A program made the position numbers and the translations under genes. From Anaerolineales bacterium UBA3940 (GTDB lineage: Bacteria; Chloroflexota; Anaerolineae; Aggregatilineales; UBA3940), in NCBI GenBank assembly GCA_002385675.1, contig DGDY01000246.1, positions 1-6,648 on the forward strand: a DNA stretch of 6,648 bases, given 5' to 3'. Positions within the stretch are counted from its first letter, which is position 1. The number at the start of each line of letters is the position of its first letter. The notes under the pieces are model-generated. The model was not told where the DNA came from. It ran no database searches and saw only the letters and a program-made list of their open reading frames with translations. Shown here piece after piece: positions 5,906 to 6,648 of this stretch.

Positions 5906-6084
5906 GTTTTATTCACGATATTTTCATTTCTTATTCCCCAAACTCCCCCTTCCCTTCTCGCCAATCCTGAGTACACTAGTACTTGCCACCATCTATTTCG
6001 ACTTCTTCCACCGTCTTACTCCTATTCGCCCTTGCACTAGATACGAAAGCACGTTCAAAGGTACGGAAGGCAGGGCAGGCAGAG

Positions 6085-6609
6085 ATGAAGACATCATTGG
6101 TAACCGACCGCATCGCCGATCCTATCGCATCAGAGCTGGACGAAATACGCAGGGTGCTCAACGAGCTTCGCGGCGAGGTGAGCAACGCCGACCGGGTTGA
6201 TGATCTGGAGGAGCGCATCGCCACTGTCGAGGCGCTCTCCCGGCAGGAGCGTAATAACATGGCGCTCATGAGGCTGGCAGGGTCCGGGCGCAGCACACAG
6301 CGCATCGACGCGCACCTTGTTTACCGCTACAACGACCTACTCAACGAGATCAACGTCCTGTTTGGCCTGACGGCGCTGTTTGTCGGCGTGGCGATTGCCT
6401 CGGCGGTTGGGCTGGCGATCGCCGTATTCAGCCGCGCCGGTGGCACGGCAACGGCCATCCAGACGGTGGTCACGATCATGAGCACAGCCGTCTTCATGAT
6501 CTTTGGTTATCTAACGCGGGAAGTGTGGAAGAAGGCGGAAAGCGTGCGGCATGCTATCGAGGCCGATATGGCCTCTCAGGCCGCTCAGCAGGCGTCTCAG
6601 CGCGAGTAG
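6085..6609 (+). CDS. Hypothetical small membrane protein with N-terminal coiled coil
   Basis: I do not recognise this family. From ATG at 6085 it has 174 residues. Residues about 16-55 look like an amphipathic, charged coiled coil (SELDEIRRVLNELRGEV and VDDLEERIATVEALSRQER). Two hydrophobic helices follow: about 91-115 (VLFGLTALFVGVAIASAVGL onward) and about 123-143 (ending FMIFGYL). The tail is charged, then Gln/Ala-rich (SQAAQQASQRE). Both ends would lie on the same side, probably the cytoplasm. An in-frame TTG at 5983 would add 34 residues, but it lacks a ribosome site, its codons are less GC-rich at the third position, and it follows a stop at 5977-5979. AGG at 6077-6079 is a modest ribosome site for the ATG. 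There is no catalytic motif. It stands alone after the tRNA and the two palindromes, and there is no clue to regulation. Confidence 0.7.
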   Translation: MKTSLVTDRIADPIASELDEIRRVLNELRGEVSNADRVDDLEERIATVEALSRQERNNMALMRLAGSGRSTQRIDAHLVYRYNDLLNEINVLFGLTALFVGVAIASAVGLAIAVFSRAGGTATAIQTVVTIMSTAVFMIFGYLTREVWKKAESVRHAIEADMASQAAQQASQRE

Positions 6610-6616
6610 AGCGCCC

Positions 6617-6634
6617 GGCTACAGAAGAGTAGCC
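6617..6634 (+). terminator. Weak hairpin after the hypothetical membrane protein
   Basis: GGCTAC (6617-6622) and GTAGCC (6629-6634) form a 6-pair stem around AGAAGA, starting 8 bases after the stop. There is no T-tract, so it is at best an RNA 3' stabiliser or a factor-dependent stop site. Confidence 0.25.
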
Positions 6635-6648
6635 ACAAAAGCCGCGAC

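Larger units (their letters stand above)
5762..6084. other. Intergenic region with two palindromes
   Basis: About 320 bases lie between the tRNA terminator and the next gene. It is clearly less GC-rich than the operon and becomes pyrimidine-rich on the plus strand from about 5907 to 5965. It contains two near-identical hairpins (5793-5813 and 5883-5905) and a short inverted repeat AGTAC-ACTA-GTACT at 5970-5983. I see no coding frame I would defend. A promoter for the following gene must lie here, but no candidate has both boxes in good form. Confidence 0.6.

Noticed and set aside
5983..6084. TTG start adding 34 residues, with a hydrophobic stretch, to the membrane protein
   Set aside because: No ribosome site, less GC-rich third codon positions than the rest of the gene, and a plausible ATG with an AGG site at 6085.

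Overview
The window looks like chromosomal DNA from a GC-rich bacterium, most likely of the phylum Chloroflexota (Anaerolineae-like). This is an inference from style rather than from a marker gene. The hydrolase at 1714-2889 is a lipoprotein with a long Pro/Thr-rich stalk of the kind common in that phylum, and the dnaX-ybaB/ebfC-recR order is a widespread bacterial housekeeping cluster. No mobile-element gene, CRISPR array or rRNA is visible.

Layout. (1) Positions 1-1394, minus strand: a nearly complete FAD-linked oxidoreductase of the berberine-bridge-enzyme-like (BBE) family, running off the left edge within a few residues of its C-terminus. (2) Positions 1395-1713: a divergent intergenic region with a structured, terminator-like RNA element in the leader of the oxidoreductase, a promoter for the next gene and a small imperfect tandem repeat. 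(3) Positions 1714-2889, plus strand: a secreted lipoprotein alpha/beta hydrolase with an intact catalytic triad. (4) Positions 2998-5579, plus strand: dnaX (DNA polymerase III tau/gamma), ebfC/ybaB (nucleoid-associated protein) and recR (recombination mediator), spaced 5 and 12 bases apart behind one good sigma70-type promoter and almost certainly one operon for replication and repair. (5) Positions 5653-5761: tRNA-Arg(UCG) followed by a near-perfect intrinsic terminator. (6) Positions 5762-6084: a non-coding stretch with two nearly identical palindromic hairpins 90 bases apart. (7) Positions 6085-6609, plus strand: a small unrecognised protein with a predicted coiled coil and two membrane segments.

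The operon genes form a known functional group: DnaX loads the sliding clamp, EbfC binds DNA, and RecR with RecO/RecF loads RecA at gaps. The flanking oxidoreductase, hydrolase and membrane protein have no evident link to it. No clearly new multi-gene system is visible. The best leads are the structured leader at 1477-1528, the paired palindromes at 5793-5905 and the unrecognised membrane protein after the tRNA.
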